From contig NZ_ML133536.1 in NCBI RefSeq assembly GCF_003985145.1, positions 1 through 64,000 of the forward strand: 64,000 nucleotides of DNA. Direction: 5' to 3'. Below the pieces are notes generated by a model. It had not been told where the DNA came from and did not search any database. It worked only from the letters and a program-made list of their open reading frames with translations. A program made the translations under genes and the position numbers. Each line of letters starts with the position of its first letter. Within the stretch, counting starts at the first letter, position 1. The stretch is from Rhizobium anhuiense (GTDB lineage: Bacteria; Pseudomonadota; Alphaproteobacteria; Rhizobiales; Rhizobiaceae). Shown one piece after another: positions 53,900 through 63,256 of this stretch.

Positions 53900-55186
53900 T
53901 CAGCCGGAAATTGCTCCTGCGGCGATCTTCGGGCCTTGCTTATGAAGAGCATTCCAAACCTTGTGAAACGCCTCTGCATAAAGCTCCATCAATTCGCCAT
54001 TGTTGGGTGGCGCAATCTCCGAGACGTAAAACATCGTATCCAACAGTTTCACTGTGTTCGGGAAATCGGCGGCCTTCCAGTTGTCGCAAATGTCCGGAAG
54101 ATATTCGAATACGGGCTTCGTGAGCCAAACACAGATAGGCACGCCTTCGGCCTGCAGAGACCTGACCACGAAATCCCTTGCAGCCGGGCCGGGTGCGAAG
54201 CCAAGCGCCTCAGGTTCGATCCGGAGGGGAAAGTTGAGCATCGAATGGTCGCAGTCGGATGGGTTGAAGAGAGGAGATATGCCCACAAGTTCGCCGATCA
54301 ATTCCCACAAAAGCTTGCAATTGTCTCTTCGGATTTGCAGTTGCGTATCCATCTCTGTTACCCGCAGCTTCGCTATAGATGACGAGAATACGTTCGGCCT
54401 GTAGTTGTACCCTTGGGAATAGGGCGAGAATATTCGCGCTCCACTTCGAGAAGAGCTGGACAGCGATACGCGATCAACATGTGCAATCAAGTTGGCGTCC
54501 TCAGTAATGACAAATCCCAGTTCGCCGGCCCCAAGGTGCTTGGCGCCGTTTCCGGATAGAGCGAGCGCGTCTGCATCAAGATGCGCACCGCCGACGATTG
54601 CTTTCGCGGCGCCGATTGATTGGCAGATGTCGTCGATCACAGCAATGCCTTGAGCTCGCGCTGCAGACCTCGCGTCGGGGACGAGAACATTGTTTCCGAA
54701 AAGGTGAGTGACTAAAACTGCAGCTACATTAGGGCCGAACTTTTCAGCGGCCGCGCGCTGATCAATCCCGGCCAAGTTCATGTCGACATCAACGAAGACG
54801 GGTTCGAGACCGCTGATTTTGATTGGTCCTACCGCTCCTGGCCAATTCAGTGCCGCGGTAACAACTTGCTCGCCTCGCTCTTTGACGTAGTCGAGCTCGA
54901 TGTGAATGGCCGCCGTTCCGCTGCCGACAGCGCGCACTTGCCACTTCCCAGTCCAGCTTGCAAGATCTTGTTCCAAATCGCTCACGATTGGGTGGTTAAC
55001 GCGGTGATACCTTCCACCATCCACAACACCTTGGAGTGCATGCAAGTGCTTATTCTCCGCGGCGGGCCAAGGTGTAACACGTCCCTGGGGGACCACAGGC
55101 TTCCCACCGAAAACGGCGAGCTTCTCGCCTGAGAAAGCACCAGTTGTGTTGCGAGTTATGAGCCGTAGTGCACCGAATCCGTTCAT
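53900..55186 (-). CDS. DegT/DnrJ/EryC1/StrS-family aminotransferase
   Basis: 428 residues from ATG 55186, with GGAG six bases upstream. It is a PLP-dependent sugar or cyclitol aminotransferase: AVGSGTAAIHIELDYV binds the phosphate, DDICQSIGA carries the PLP Asp, and the PLP lysine is near 216 in SGNGAKHLGAGELGFV. A tail of about 130 residues completes the fold. With the adjacent HAD phosphatase it recalls part of kanosamine/3-amino-5-hydroxybenzoate-type gene sets, though the other enzymes of such a route are not here, so the product could be any amino-sugar or aminocyclitol. A broken copy lies at 46894. Confidence 0.88.
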   Translation of the reverse strand: MNGFGALRLITRNTTGAFSGEKLAVFGGKPVVPQGRVTPWPAAENKHLHALQGVVDGGRYHRVNHPIVSDLEQDLASWTGKWQVRAVGSGTAAIHIELDYVKERGEQVVTAALNWPGAVGPIKISGLEPVFVDVDMNLAGIDQRAAAEKFGPNVAAVLVTHLFGNNVLVPDARSAARAQGIAVIDDICQSIGAAKAIVGGAHLDADALALSGNGAKHLGAGELGFVITEDANLIAHVDRVSLSSSSRSGARIFSPYSQGYNYRPNVFSSSIAKLRVTEMDTQLQIRRDNCKLLWELIGELVGISPLFNPSDCDHSMLNFPLRIEPEALGFAPGPAARDFVVRSLQAEGVPICVWLTKPVFEYLPDICDNWKAADFPNTVKLLDTMFYVSEIAPPNNGELMELYAEAFHKVWNALHKQGPKIAAGAISG

Positions 55187-55639
55187 CACGTTCTCCAATC
55201 ATGCTCACTAGAATGCTGATCAGCCCACACAAACGCTAGCACTGCTTTCCCACGTTTGGTAGCTAAATTACAGTATATCACAAAGTATATTTTAAAGTAG
55301 ATTAGGAGCAGGCGGGCGCAATAAGTATGTTACTGAATATTTGTTGTATATTGGCGGACGGGCGCCTAAGGCGTCACTTTGGTCAGCTTCTGTGCGGAGC
55401 ACGTTGGAAATTTCAATAGTTTTTTAACGGCTGGCCGGACAACTGAGATCACTGAATGAGGCTGGGGACGGGAACCGGCCAAAGTTTCCCGTAACGCCCG
55501 GTGCCGATTGAAGAAGCGTTGGACGAACAGCACATTGCCACCCCAGCTCATAATCCGAGCCCCACCGAATGGCGAAAGGTCGCCCTCCGCTAGTACTGGC
55601 CGTTGGTGGCAATGGAATTCGGCAACAGGATTGGATGCG
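55187..55639. promoter_or_regulatory. Divergent promoter region between aminotransferase and ROK genes
   Basis: About 450 bases. The part near 55250-55350 is AT-rich (TTTTAAAGTAGATTA, ACAGTATATCACAAAGTATA) and could hold both promoters and operators for the ROK regulator. I could not define a clean palindrome. Confidence 0.35.
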
Positions 55640-56914
55640 ATGGAATCCTTGATAAGAAGACACGAAGCTCATCGACTGGGAGAACGCGAGGGCAGTCCTG
55701 ACGATCACCATATTGATGAGAGCACTAAGGGTATTGTACTGGCTCAAAGATTGATTCCAACGGGAACCTTGGGCGCCGCGAATCGGGGCCGATTGTTGCA
55801 AGCCTTGTACGACATAGGGCCATCTAGCAGAGCAGATCTGGCCCGCCTTACCGGTGTGACTCGAGGAACTATCGGAGGGATTGTGCAGCCCCTGATCGAT
55901 CAGGGTGTTCTAGCGGAAGGAGAAGTGATACCTCCGAACGAAACAGGGGGCAAGCCAGCTACCAAGTTATGGTTTTCCAAGGATGCAAGACCAATGTGCG
56001 CGGTGCTCCTGCTGCACGACCGCGTGAGTGCGTGTTTGGTCTCTTTGGAGGGCGAGGTCTATGCTCAACACGCCGCCGATTTTCCGAAGAACCTAACACA
56101 CCCCTCCGACGCCTCACGTATTATATGCACCTGTGTCGAAGAAACTATCGCATCTGGCAAGCCAATCTTAGGGATAGGTGTAGCAGTGGCTGGAACGATC
56201 AATACGGAGACGGGCACAATTGTGACCGTCAGTCTCGGGCCATTCCTGGACGGCTTACCCCTCGAAGCCGAGTTGCACAAAAGATTTGGAGTTACCGTGT
56301 GTGTCGATCAGGATACCAGAGCTTTGCTGGTTGGAGACCGATGGTTTGGGCAAGGCCGCGGTCGGAGAAACTTCGCCTCGGTCCATATCGGCGAGACTTT
56401 GGGTGGGGCGCTTTACCTTGATGGGCATCTCTATCGGGGATCCGCAGGTGCAGGCGGTGAAATCGGTCATACGACCGTAGACATCAAAGGTCGGTTATGC
56501 CAGTGCGGCCGACGCGGATGCTGGGAATCAATTGCCAGCTCGAAGTGGTTAGCAGACGAGGCCAAGGTCAGGCGGCTGCCACAACCTCACTCATTGGATG
56601 TGAGCCGATTATTGACTCTGGCCAACGACAATGTCCCAGGCGCAAGAGAATTACTTCGCGACTACGCGTTCAATATCTCGGTCGGTCTGGCGAACCTCCA
56701 GCAGTTCATGGCGCCCAATTTCATCATTATTCACGGCGACATCGTACGAGGGGGAAACCCGATGCTTCATTTAATCCAGGAAAGCTTCCGGGAATTGGTA
56801 TTCCATCGCCCGGGTGATGAAATTGCCCTTGCTTTCGGAGACAGCGAATGCCTGGCGGCTTTACGCGGTGCCGCCAGTCTTCTTCTTTCTGAATTGCTGA
56901 ATTTCGTCATCTAA
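55640..56914 (+). CDS. ROK-family transcriptional regulator
   Basis: 424 residues. A MarR-like winged helix (about 40-100: NRGRLLQALYDIGPSSRADLARLTGVTRGTIGGIVQPLIDQGVL) is followed by the ROK sugar-kinase-like domain, with GIGVAVAGTIN, EIGHTTVD and the zinc-binding CQCGRRGCWES motif. Such proteins repress sugar operons and release DNA on sugar binding. ATG 55640 is used; a start at 55508 is less likely because it adds a non-homologous stretch. It is well placed to control the downstream chemoreceptor and sugar-ABC genes. Confidence 0.9.
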   Translation: MESLIRRHEAHRLGEREGSPDDHHIDESTKGIVLAQRLIPTGTLGAANRGRLLQALYDIGPSSRADLARLTGVTRGTIGGIVQPLIDQGVLAEGEVIPPNETGGKPATKLWFSKDARPMCAVLLLHDRVSACLVSLEGEVYAQHAADFPKNLTHPSDASRIICTCVEETIASGKPILGIGVAVAGTINTETGTIVTVSLGPFLDGLPLEAELHKRFGVTVCVDQDTRALLVGDRWFGQGRGRRNFASVHIGETLGGALYLDGHLYRGSAGAGGEIGHTTVDIKGRLCQCGRRGCWESIASSKWLADEAKVRRLPQPHSLDVSRLLTLANDNVPGARELLRDYAFNISVGLANLQQFMAPNFIIIHGDIVRGGNPMLHLIQESFRELVFHRPGDEIALAFGDSECLAALRGAASLLLSELLNFVI

Positions 56915-57008
56915 TGACATCCGCTACAGATCCTTCGGAAGCTTCTTAAGTGGCGGCAAAATGGACTCCATTTGAAGCAATCTGGGAACGACCTGAGGCG
57001 GTCCGCGG

Positions 57009-58940
57009 TCATTGCCGGGATGTATCTGCAACTCGACGGTCACTCACTGTGCCGAGTGCGTTCGCGACCTCTTCAAGCATCCGGCTTGCTGGCGAAGACA
57101 TTGACGCTGTCTCCGGGTTGGTTTGACTGGTCTGCCTCTCAGAGAGAGCATTCTCAATTTGAAACTCCGCTACAATCCCGCGCAACTGTTTTGCCTCGAT
57201 GGCAAGTGCCGTACTTGCAGCCGTGGATTCCTCGGCCATGGCTGCATTTTGCTGCGTAACCTGATCCATTTGATTGACTGTCCGGTTGACCTCAAAAAGG
57301 GTTGCGGACTGTTCGTTGGAAGCGGCGGTGACGGCATCAAGCTGAGTGTTGATCAGGACTATCTGTTGAATGATAATCTTGAGTGCTTCGCCGGTGTCTC
57401 GGACCAGCTTGACGCCACTGCTGACCTCATCAACCGAATTGAGGATAAGATTCTTGATTTCTTTTGCTGCGTGCGCGGAGCGTTGAGCAAGCTCCCGCAC
57501 CTCCTGGGCAACCACCGCGAAACCTTTTCCTGCCTCGCCGGATCGTGCCGCCTCGACGCCTGCGTTGAGCGCCAGAAGATTGGTCTGAAACGCGATTTCG
57601 TCGATGACCCCCACAATACTGGAGATCTGCGAGGATGACTGTTCGATGCGTTGCATTGCTGCCACAGCGCTTGAGACCACTTCGCCGGAGTGGCGCGCCG
57701 ACTTGTTTGCCTCGATCGCAACATGTCGCGCCTCCGCTGTGCGCTTTGAGGAACTGGCGACGTTCTGGGTAATCTGATCCAAAGCGGCGGCGGTTTGCTC
57801 CAGTGAAGCAGCCTGATGCTCTGTGCGGCGTGACAGGTCCTGCGCGCTCAAACTGATTTCCTGCGCCCCGCCATCGATCGATTCAGTTGCGTACGACACA
57901 GCTCTCAAGCTCTCAGCGAGTTGGGCAACGGCAGCATTGAAATTCGCCCGTAACGGTTCGAAGTCGTCGGCGAATTTGTCGTCGAGGCTGAACAGGAGGT
58001 TCCCGTCGGCGAGATGCCTTAGGCCTTCTGCAAGCCCGGACGTTGCCTCCGCCATATCCTGCGCTCGCCGATGCTCGGTCTCGGCGAGACGCGCACGTTC
58101 AATCTCATTTGCTTCACGGCTTGTCTCTGCATCCTTTTCGAAATCGCGCGCCCGTAACTCGTTGTCCTTGAATAACTGTACTGCCCGGGCCATCGATCCG
58201 ATCTCGTCGCGGCGAATCGTTCCCTTAACAGTCGAAATGAGATCGCCGTCGGCTATGACCTCCATTGTCGTAACCATCTGCTTGATAGGTTTGACCAACC
58301 AGGAGCGAATTGCGAGAAAGCCGAAGCACGAGACAGCGAAGAGTGCCACAATAGCTGTTCCCAAACTCAGCACGGACGTGTCACGGACAACGCTTGAAAC
58401 GTCACCACGCTTTTGCTCTGCGTCCGAAGCGAGTTTTTCCGTGACGGATGTGAATCTCGGTGAGACAGCAGCAAAGGCGGGTTGGCAAAGAGTGAGATAG
58501 AGTTGCTGCACCATGGCAAGCTCGGCTTCACTAGTTGCGCCGCGACCAACTGCGATGGCTGCACCACACGTATCGGTCAGGACGGAGAATCCATCCGCCT
58601 TCAACTTCGGCAGTTCGCTCTGCTCAGGAACTGCAGCGATCGCCAGATCCATGAACCTGACGAAGTTTTCTCGTGCGTCATTCAAGCCAGCTTCAGCGCG
58701 CGCCCTCGCCTCTTTCGACCGTGTCATCACCATGTCGCTGATGCTGGCACGCGCTGTTTCCAGACTTCGGTTCGACTGGGTCAAGCGTAGTGCTGCAGAT
58801 GCATCTCTATCGAGAAGCTCCTGATATCTGTCGTTAACCTTCAGCATTTGCCGGTTCTGATAGAACGTCAGACCGAGTGCCAGGATGCCGAAGACAGCCA
58901 CGATGATAAAGAACTTACCGACAATGGAAACGTGTTTCAC
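57009..58940 (-). CDS. Methyl-accepting chemotaxis protein
   Basis: 643 residues. The N-terminal TM1 (VSIVGKFFIIVAVFGILALGLTFY) precedes a helical periplasmic sensor domain of about 160 residues; TM2 is at about 190-215 (LGTAIVALFAVSCFGFLAI). A HAMP domain follows, and the signalling domain contains the hairpin tip IAFQTNLLALNAGVEAARSGEAGKGFAVVAQEVR. GTG 58940 is chosen because GAGGAG lies six bases upstream; a GTG nine codons upstream is possible. It sits next to the sugar transport operon, so it may sense the same nutrient or its loaded binding protein. Confidence 0.93.
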   Translation of the reverse strand: MKHVSIVGKFFIIVAVFGILALGLTFYQNRQMLKVNDRYQELLDRDASAALRLTQSNRSLETARASISDMVMTRSKEARARAEAGLNDARENFVRFMDLAIAAVPEQSELPKLKADGFSVLTDTCGAAIAVGRGATSEAELAMVQQLYLTLCQPAFAAVSPRFTSVTEKLASDAEQKRGDVSSVVRDTSVLSLGTAIVALFAVSCFGFLAIRSWLVKPIKQMVTTMEVIADGDLISTVKGTIRRDEIGSMARAVQLFKDNELRARDFEKDAETSREANEIERARLAETEHRRAQDMAEATSGLAEGLRHLADGNLLFSLDDKFADDFEPLRANFNAAVAQLAESLRAVSYATESIDGGAQEISLSAQDLSRRTEHQAASLEQTAAALDQITQNVASSSKRTAEARHVAIEANKSARHSGEVVSSAVAAMQRIEQSSSQISSIVGVIDEIAFQTNLLALNAGVEAARSGEAGKGFAVVAQEVRELAQRSAHAAKEIKNLILNSVDEVSSGVKLVRDTGEALKIIIQQIVLINTQLDAVTAASNEQSATLFEVNRTVNQMDQVTQQNAAMAEESTAASTALAIEAKQLRGIVAEFQIENALSERQTSQTNPETASMSSPASRMLEEVANALGTVSDRRVADTSRQ

Positions 58941-59122
58941 AGGCCACTCCTCTAAGCTCGGGATCACTTACGGCAGATGGATGTTCAGATTCTGATGGTT
59001 TGATGTCTCGGGTTTTAAAAAAATGGCTGCCGCCGACCTCGTAATCGACGACAGCCAAGTTGCCTGGGAGGGCAGGAGAAAAGAGTTGAAACCCCAGATG
59101 GCGATAGTAAGTGCACTTTCTG

Positions 59123-60289
59123 TCAGTCGCGGATCGCAGTCCCGGTTACTGGATCGAACCAGTGCAATTTCTCCAGGTCGACAGTCAATGGCAGCACCTG
59201 ATTGGGTCGAGGCGTCAGCGCCGGTGGTATACGCGCCACGAGCCGGTTCTTACCCTTATTGAGAAAGTCTTCGGTATCTTCAGCATCGTTGATATTGACC
59301 GACGGTGACGCGATGTCGAAGAACACGAAGGTGTCGGCTCCAAGCGCTTCGGCAACCGGGATCTGCTCGTTGAACAACGCCTCGGCCTCGGGACAAACCT
59401 TAAACATCTCTGGGCGAATTCCAACAATGACTTGTCGCCCGGCGAAGGCCGACAGTGCCCCCTGGGCTGGGACCGAGAAGGATATTTTCGTTCCAGTTAC
59501 CGCAGCTTTTAGCGACCCGCCTTCCGCCGTCAGCTCGACCCGAACAAAATTCATGGCGGGCGAACCGATGAACCCCGCGACGAACAGATTGGACGGCTTG
59601 TCGTAAAGCATCTGCGGCGTATCGATCTGCTGAAGATTACTCTCCTGTCCATTAAACACCGGCTTCAGCACAGCCACACGATCGCCCATGGTCATAGCCT
59701 CGACCTGATCGTGGGTCACATAAAGGGTTGTGACGCCGAGCCGCTGATTAAGGAGCTTCAGTTCGCCGCGCATCTGCACGCGGAGTTTGGCATCCAGGTT
59801 GGAAAGAGGCTCATCCATCAGGAACGCCATGGGATGGCGAACGATCGCCCGGCCCATCGCCACGCGTTGGCGCTGACCGCCGGACAATGCCCCGGGCTTG
59901 CGCTCTAAATAACGGGTAAGATCAAGCATTTCCGCTGCGTCGCGAACCAGCTTGTCGATCTTGTCCTTGGGCATTTTTCGCTGCTGCAGACCGAAGGCCA
60001 TGTTGTCGTAAACGGTCATATGGGGGTAAAGCGCGTAGTTCTGAAAAACCATCGCAATATCCCGGTCCTGGGGTTCTGTCTCCGTCACGTCAGCGTCATC
60101 CATGAGCAGCCGGCCGCTGTTGAGCGCTTCAAGACCCGCTGCCATCCGCAATAGTGTCGACTTGCCACAACCCGACGGGCCGACCAACACGACGAATTCT
60201 CCGTCCGCGACCGAAAAACTTACATTCGCAACGGCAACGGTCCCGTCCGGAAAGGTCTTGCCGATCCCGTCGAAGGTCATGGACGCCAT
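59123..60289 (-). CDS. Sugar ABC transporter ATPase (MalK/UgpC type)
   Basis: 388 residues. Walker A GPSGCGKST, signature LSGGQRQRVAMGRA and Walker B FLMDEPLSNLDAKLR, followed by the C-terminal regulatory TOBE/OB-like domain of about 130 residues seen in MalK/UgpC ATPases. ATG 60289 follows GGGAG. It is the last gene of the ABC operon, downstream of the Gfo/Idh dehydrogenase. Confidence 0.93.
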   Translation of the reverse strand: MASMTFDGIGKTFPDGTVAVANVSFSVADGEFVVLVGPSGCGKSTLLRMAAGLEALNSGRLLMDDADVTETEPQDRDIAMVFQNYALYPHMTVYDNMAFGLQQRKMPKDKIDKLVRDAAEMLDLTRYLERKPGALSGGQRQRVAMGRAIVRHPMAFLMDEPLSNLDAKLRVQMRGELKLLNQRLGVTTLYVTHDQVEAMTMGDRVAVLKPVFNGQESNLQQIDTPQMLYDKPSNLFVAGFIGSPAMNFVRVELTAEGGSLKAAVTGTKISFSVPAQGALSAFAGRQVIVGIRPEMFKVCPEAEALFNEQIPVAEALGADTFVFFDIASPSVNINDAEDTEDFLNKGKNRLVARIPPALTPRPNQVLPLTVDLEKLHWFDPVTGTAIRD

Positions 60290-60367
60290 TTTTATGTACT
60301 CCCGCATTTTTCAAGGAGGCAAGCCGCACCGTTTGTGCGGACATGCCCCTCGCCTTTGGTTCCGGCT

Positions 60368-61393
60368 TTAGCCGATGTTCACAGCCTTGCCGGTCGCGAC
60401 GGATTCCTCGATCGCCGCCAGGATCTTTGTGTTTGCCAGACCGTCCTGCGCATCTGCCAGCAGCGGAGCGTCTCGCACGACGCTATCGACAAAGCGGGCA
60501 ATGGATTCCAAGACAAAACCGCCGATCCGTGTCGCGCCGGTTGGTGTTATGCCGATGTAGTCATTGTATTTCAGTCCGCCGTCGACGATCTTGCGCAGGC
60601 CGCCATTATGGGTGGGGTCCGCCTGGACCTGGCCCTTTTCACCAACGAACTCGATCTTGAAATCAACAAGCGAAGGATTGTCACGCGACAGGATCCAGCT
60701 GTTCTCCATGGTCACGACCGTGCCCTTGGAAAATTCAAGCACCGACACATGGAAGTCTTTCGTATCCACGCCGGCGGCAAATAGGGTACCCGAGCGGGCA
60801 ACCGAATAAACACGCACGACTTCGTCTGCGAGAATGAAACGTAGGACATCGACGAGGTGGCTGCCCAGGAACCAGAGTGCCGAAGACTTTGCAGCCCAGC
60901 TCAGCATTTCGAGCGGAACGAATGTCGTATTCGAAAGACGCGCGGTCCCGTGTTTGGCCAAGCCGATCTGACCGTTTTGGATCATGTCACGAACCTGGGC
61001 GAGGATCGGATTCACACGGTTGTGGAAATCAATCATCAGCTTGCCCTTGGACTTAGCGGCAGCCGCAGCGATTTCCTCGGCTTCACGCACCGTCGTCGCA
61101 AGCGGCTTTTCGCTCAACACGTGTTTATCGGCTTTCAGAGCCGCTAGAATGATCGGCGTGTGGGTAAAGTCAGGCGTTGCGACCGAGATGGCGTCGATCT
61201 GATCGCTTGAGATCAGCTTCTGGTAGTCGGTGAAGGCCTGCATTGCGCTGTAGCTTTCCTTCATCTTCAGCGCCCGGCCCTCATCAAGATCGCAGACGCC
61301 GACCAGATCGGTCTCCGGCAAGACATTAAAGGTATGGGCATGATTGCCGCCCCAGAGACCGGCGCCGATGACGCCCATTCGCAGTCTATTCAT
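60368..61393 (-). CDS. Gfo/Idh/MocA-family NAD(P)-dependent oxidoreductase
   Basis: 341 residues. The Rossmann motif GVIGAGLWGGNHAHTF starts the protein, and the catalytic-region EKPLA (VLSEKPLATT) is present near 95. The C-terminal half is the family's sheet domain. Members oxidise or reduce sugars and inositols such as myo-inositol or rhizopine. Placed between permease and ATPase genes of a sugar importer, it is probably the first catabolic step for the imported sugar. An AHBA/kanosamine role with the aminotransferase 5 kb away is less likely. Confidence 0.92.
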   Translation of the reverse strand: MNRLRMGVIGAGLWGGNHAHTFNVLPETDLVGVCDLDEGRALKMKESYSAMQAFTDYQKLISSDQIDAISVATPDFTHTPIILAALKADKHVLSEKPLATTVREAEEIAAAAAKSKGKLMIDFHNRVNPILAQVRDMIQNGQIGLAKHGTARLSNTTFVPLEMLSWAAKSSALWFLGSHLVDVLRFILADEVVRVYSVARSGTLFAAGVDTKDFHVSVLEFSKGTVVTMENSWILSRDNPSLVDFKIEFVGEKGQVQADPTHNGGLRKIVDGGLKYNDYIGITPTGATRIGGFVLESIARFVDSVVRDAPLLADAQDGLANTKILAAIEESVATGKAVNIG

Positions 61394-61420
61394 TTCATTA
61401 CTCCATTCATAAAGGAAAGC

Positions 61421-62254
61421 TCAGCCCTTCACCGAACCAAAGGTGAGGCCTCGTACGACGTATCGATCGAAAACAAGGAAGATGATCATCGGAGGTATCA
61501 TCGCGAGCACTGCGGCGGCGGCGATGTAGTTCCAGGTCACTCCGCTCGTTGCGAAATACCCAAGTGTTCCGATCGGAAGGGTGGCGGTCGAGCGTGAGCT
61601 CAGCACCAGCGGAAAAGCGGCGTTGTTCCACGCGAACACGAAGGCGAACATCGAGGTAACAATGATCCCAGGACGAACGATCGGTAGCGTGATCCGCAAC
61701 ATGATCGTGTACCAACGGGCGCCGTCCACCCGGGCAGCTTCCTCCAGTTCCACTGGCACCTCATCGATAAAGCTCTTCATCAACCAGACGGAAAACGGGA
61801 TCGTCAGCGTCTGTAGGACCAGGATCATCGAAAAGTAGGAACCCTGGAGGCCAATGCGCGTGATGAGGATGAAATATGGGATCAGAAACGCGACCGGCGG
61901 GGCCATCAACAGCCCGAGATACCACAACATGATGTTCTTCTTGCCGCGGAGCTTGAAACGGGACAACGCGTAGGCTGCGGGAACCGAAAAAGGCAGATTG
62001 AGTAGCACAGCACCGATCGCGACGATGAGGCTGTTGACCAGTTGCGGCGCGTTGGTGCCAGGATCGACGAGGATGTGCCGGAATGCGTCGAGATTGGGCT
62101 CGAATGTGAGTTGCGGCGGCATGGTGAACGCCGTCTCGGCCGGCCGGATCGCAAGGGCGATGAACCACAGGATCGGACCGACGAAGATTGCCAGGAAGAG
62201 GAGGCCGGCGGCGTAGGTGAGTGCCGTGTTGAAGCTCGTGTGTCGGCGCGACAT
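61421..62254 (-). CDS. Sugar ABC transporter permease (MalG type)
   Basis: 277 residues from ATG 62254, with about six membrane segments and the EAA loop EEAARVDGARWYTIMLRITLPIVRPGI of carbohydrate importers. The ribosome site GAGGAG is formed by the last codons of the preceding permease gene, which ends at 62256, so translation is coupled. Confidence 0.93.
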   Translation of the reverse strand: MSRRHTSFNTALTYAAGLLFLAIFVGPILWFIALAIRPAETAFTMPPQLTFEPNLDAFRHILVDPGTNAPQLVNSLIVAIGAVLLNLPFSVPAAYALSRFKLRGKKNIMLWYLGLLMAPPVAFLIPYFILITRIGLQGSYFSMILVLQTLTIPFSVWLMKSFIDEVPVELEEAARVDGARWYTIMLRITLPIVRPGIIVTSMFAFVFAWNNAAFPLVLSSRSTATLPIGTLGYFATSGVTWNYIAAAAVLAMIPPMIIFLVFDRYVVRGLTFGSVKG

Positions 62255-62255
62255 T

Positions 62256-63185
62256 TTACCACTCCTCGTTTCGGAACGCGAAGAAGACGTACAGTGCAAC
62301 GATGACGTTGACGATCAGCACGGTGATCCAGGTCATGGCACTGACCAGTCCGATGTTGAAGTTCACAAGGCCCTGTTCGTAGAGTGAGTATCCAAGGGTG
62401 CGTGTAGACGTGCCCGGTCCGCCGCGCGTGAGCACAAGCACCGTGTCGAAGGTGTTGAAGATCTGCATGAAGCGCAGCATGACGATAATGATTGCGGTGC
62501 GTTTGATCAGCGGTAGCTTGATCCGCATCAGGATCGTCCATGCAGACGCGCGATCCAGGCGTGCGGCCTCCAAAATCTCGTCCGGCACGGCCAAAAGGCT
62601 CGCATAGAGAACGATTGCAAAGAACGGTGTCCACTGCCAGATGTCGACGAAGAGGATCGCCGCGAGTGCTGTCGATGGCGAGCCAAGAATTCCTTCTGCG
62701 GGAACGGGGAGCCAGAGCGACTGCAACACCCAACTCAACAGGCCACCGCCGGGATCATAGAGGTAGCGGAACAAAAAGCCGACGACGATGGGCGCGATCG
62801 TTGTTGGCAGGATCAGCAGGGCCCGCACGATGTTCATGCCAGGCAGTGCCTTGAGCAGAATGAGCGCGATCGCCAGGCCAAACGTGAACTCAAGTGCCGT
62901 GCCAAGGATCGACAGGATCAGGGTATTGGTGAGCGCGGCGCGAAAGTCGAAAGCGTTGAAGGCCTGCACATAATTCTCGAACCCAATGAACTGGAGCGGC
63001 TCCGGGCCGATTTGCAGGTTCCAGAAATAGAAGCTCGATCTTAGGGCAAACAGCAAGGGGTAGGCGATCAGAGCGAGCAGCATCACCACCGAAGGCGCAA
63101 TCAGCAAGTAGGGCAGGTTTCGTCGGATAAAGCTCTTCCGGGCGGGCCCGAGGGCTCGCGGAGAGCAAACAGTAGTCGTGTGCAT
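62256..63185 (-). CDS. Sugar ABC transporter permease (MalF type)
   Basis: 309 residues with six hydrophobic segments beginning LPYLLIAPSVVMLLALIAYPL. The EAA loop is EILEAARLDRASAWTILMRIKLPLIKRT. It pairs with the MalG-like permease; their genes meet at the stop/start. Confidence 0.93.
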   Translation of the reverse strand: MHTTTVCSPRALGPARKSFIRRNLPYLLIAPSVVMLLALIAYPLLFALRSSFYFWNLQIGPEPLQFIGFENYVQAFNAFDFRAALTNTLILSILGTALEFTFGLAIALILLKALPGMNIVRALLILPTTIAPIVVGFLFRYLYDPGGGLLSWVLQSLWLPVPAEGILGSPSTALAAILFVDIWQWTPFFAIVLYASLLAVPDEILEAARLDRASAWTILMRIKLPLIKRTAIIIVMLRFMQIFNTFDTVLVLTRGGPGTSTRTLGYSLYEQGLVNFNIGLVSAMTWITVLIVNVIVALYVFFAFRNEEW

Positions 63186-63256
63186 TGCCAGATCCAGTTC
63201 TTCTTCACTTGGCTGCCGGCGCGATCGCTCTCGCGCCGGCCCGAGGAGAACTCTAA

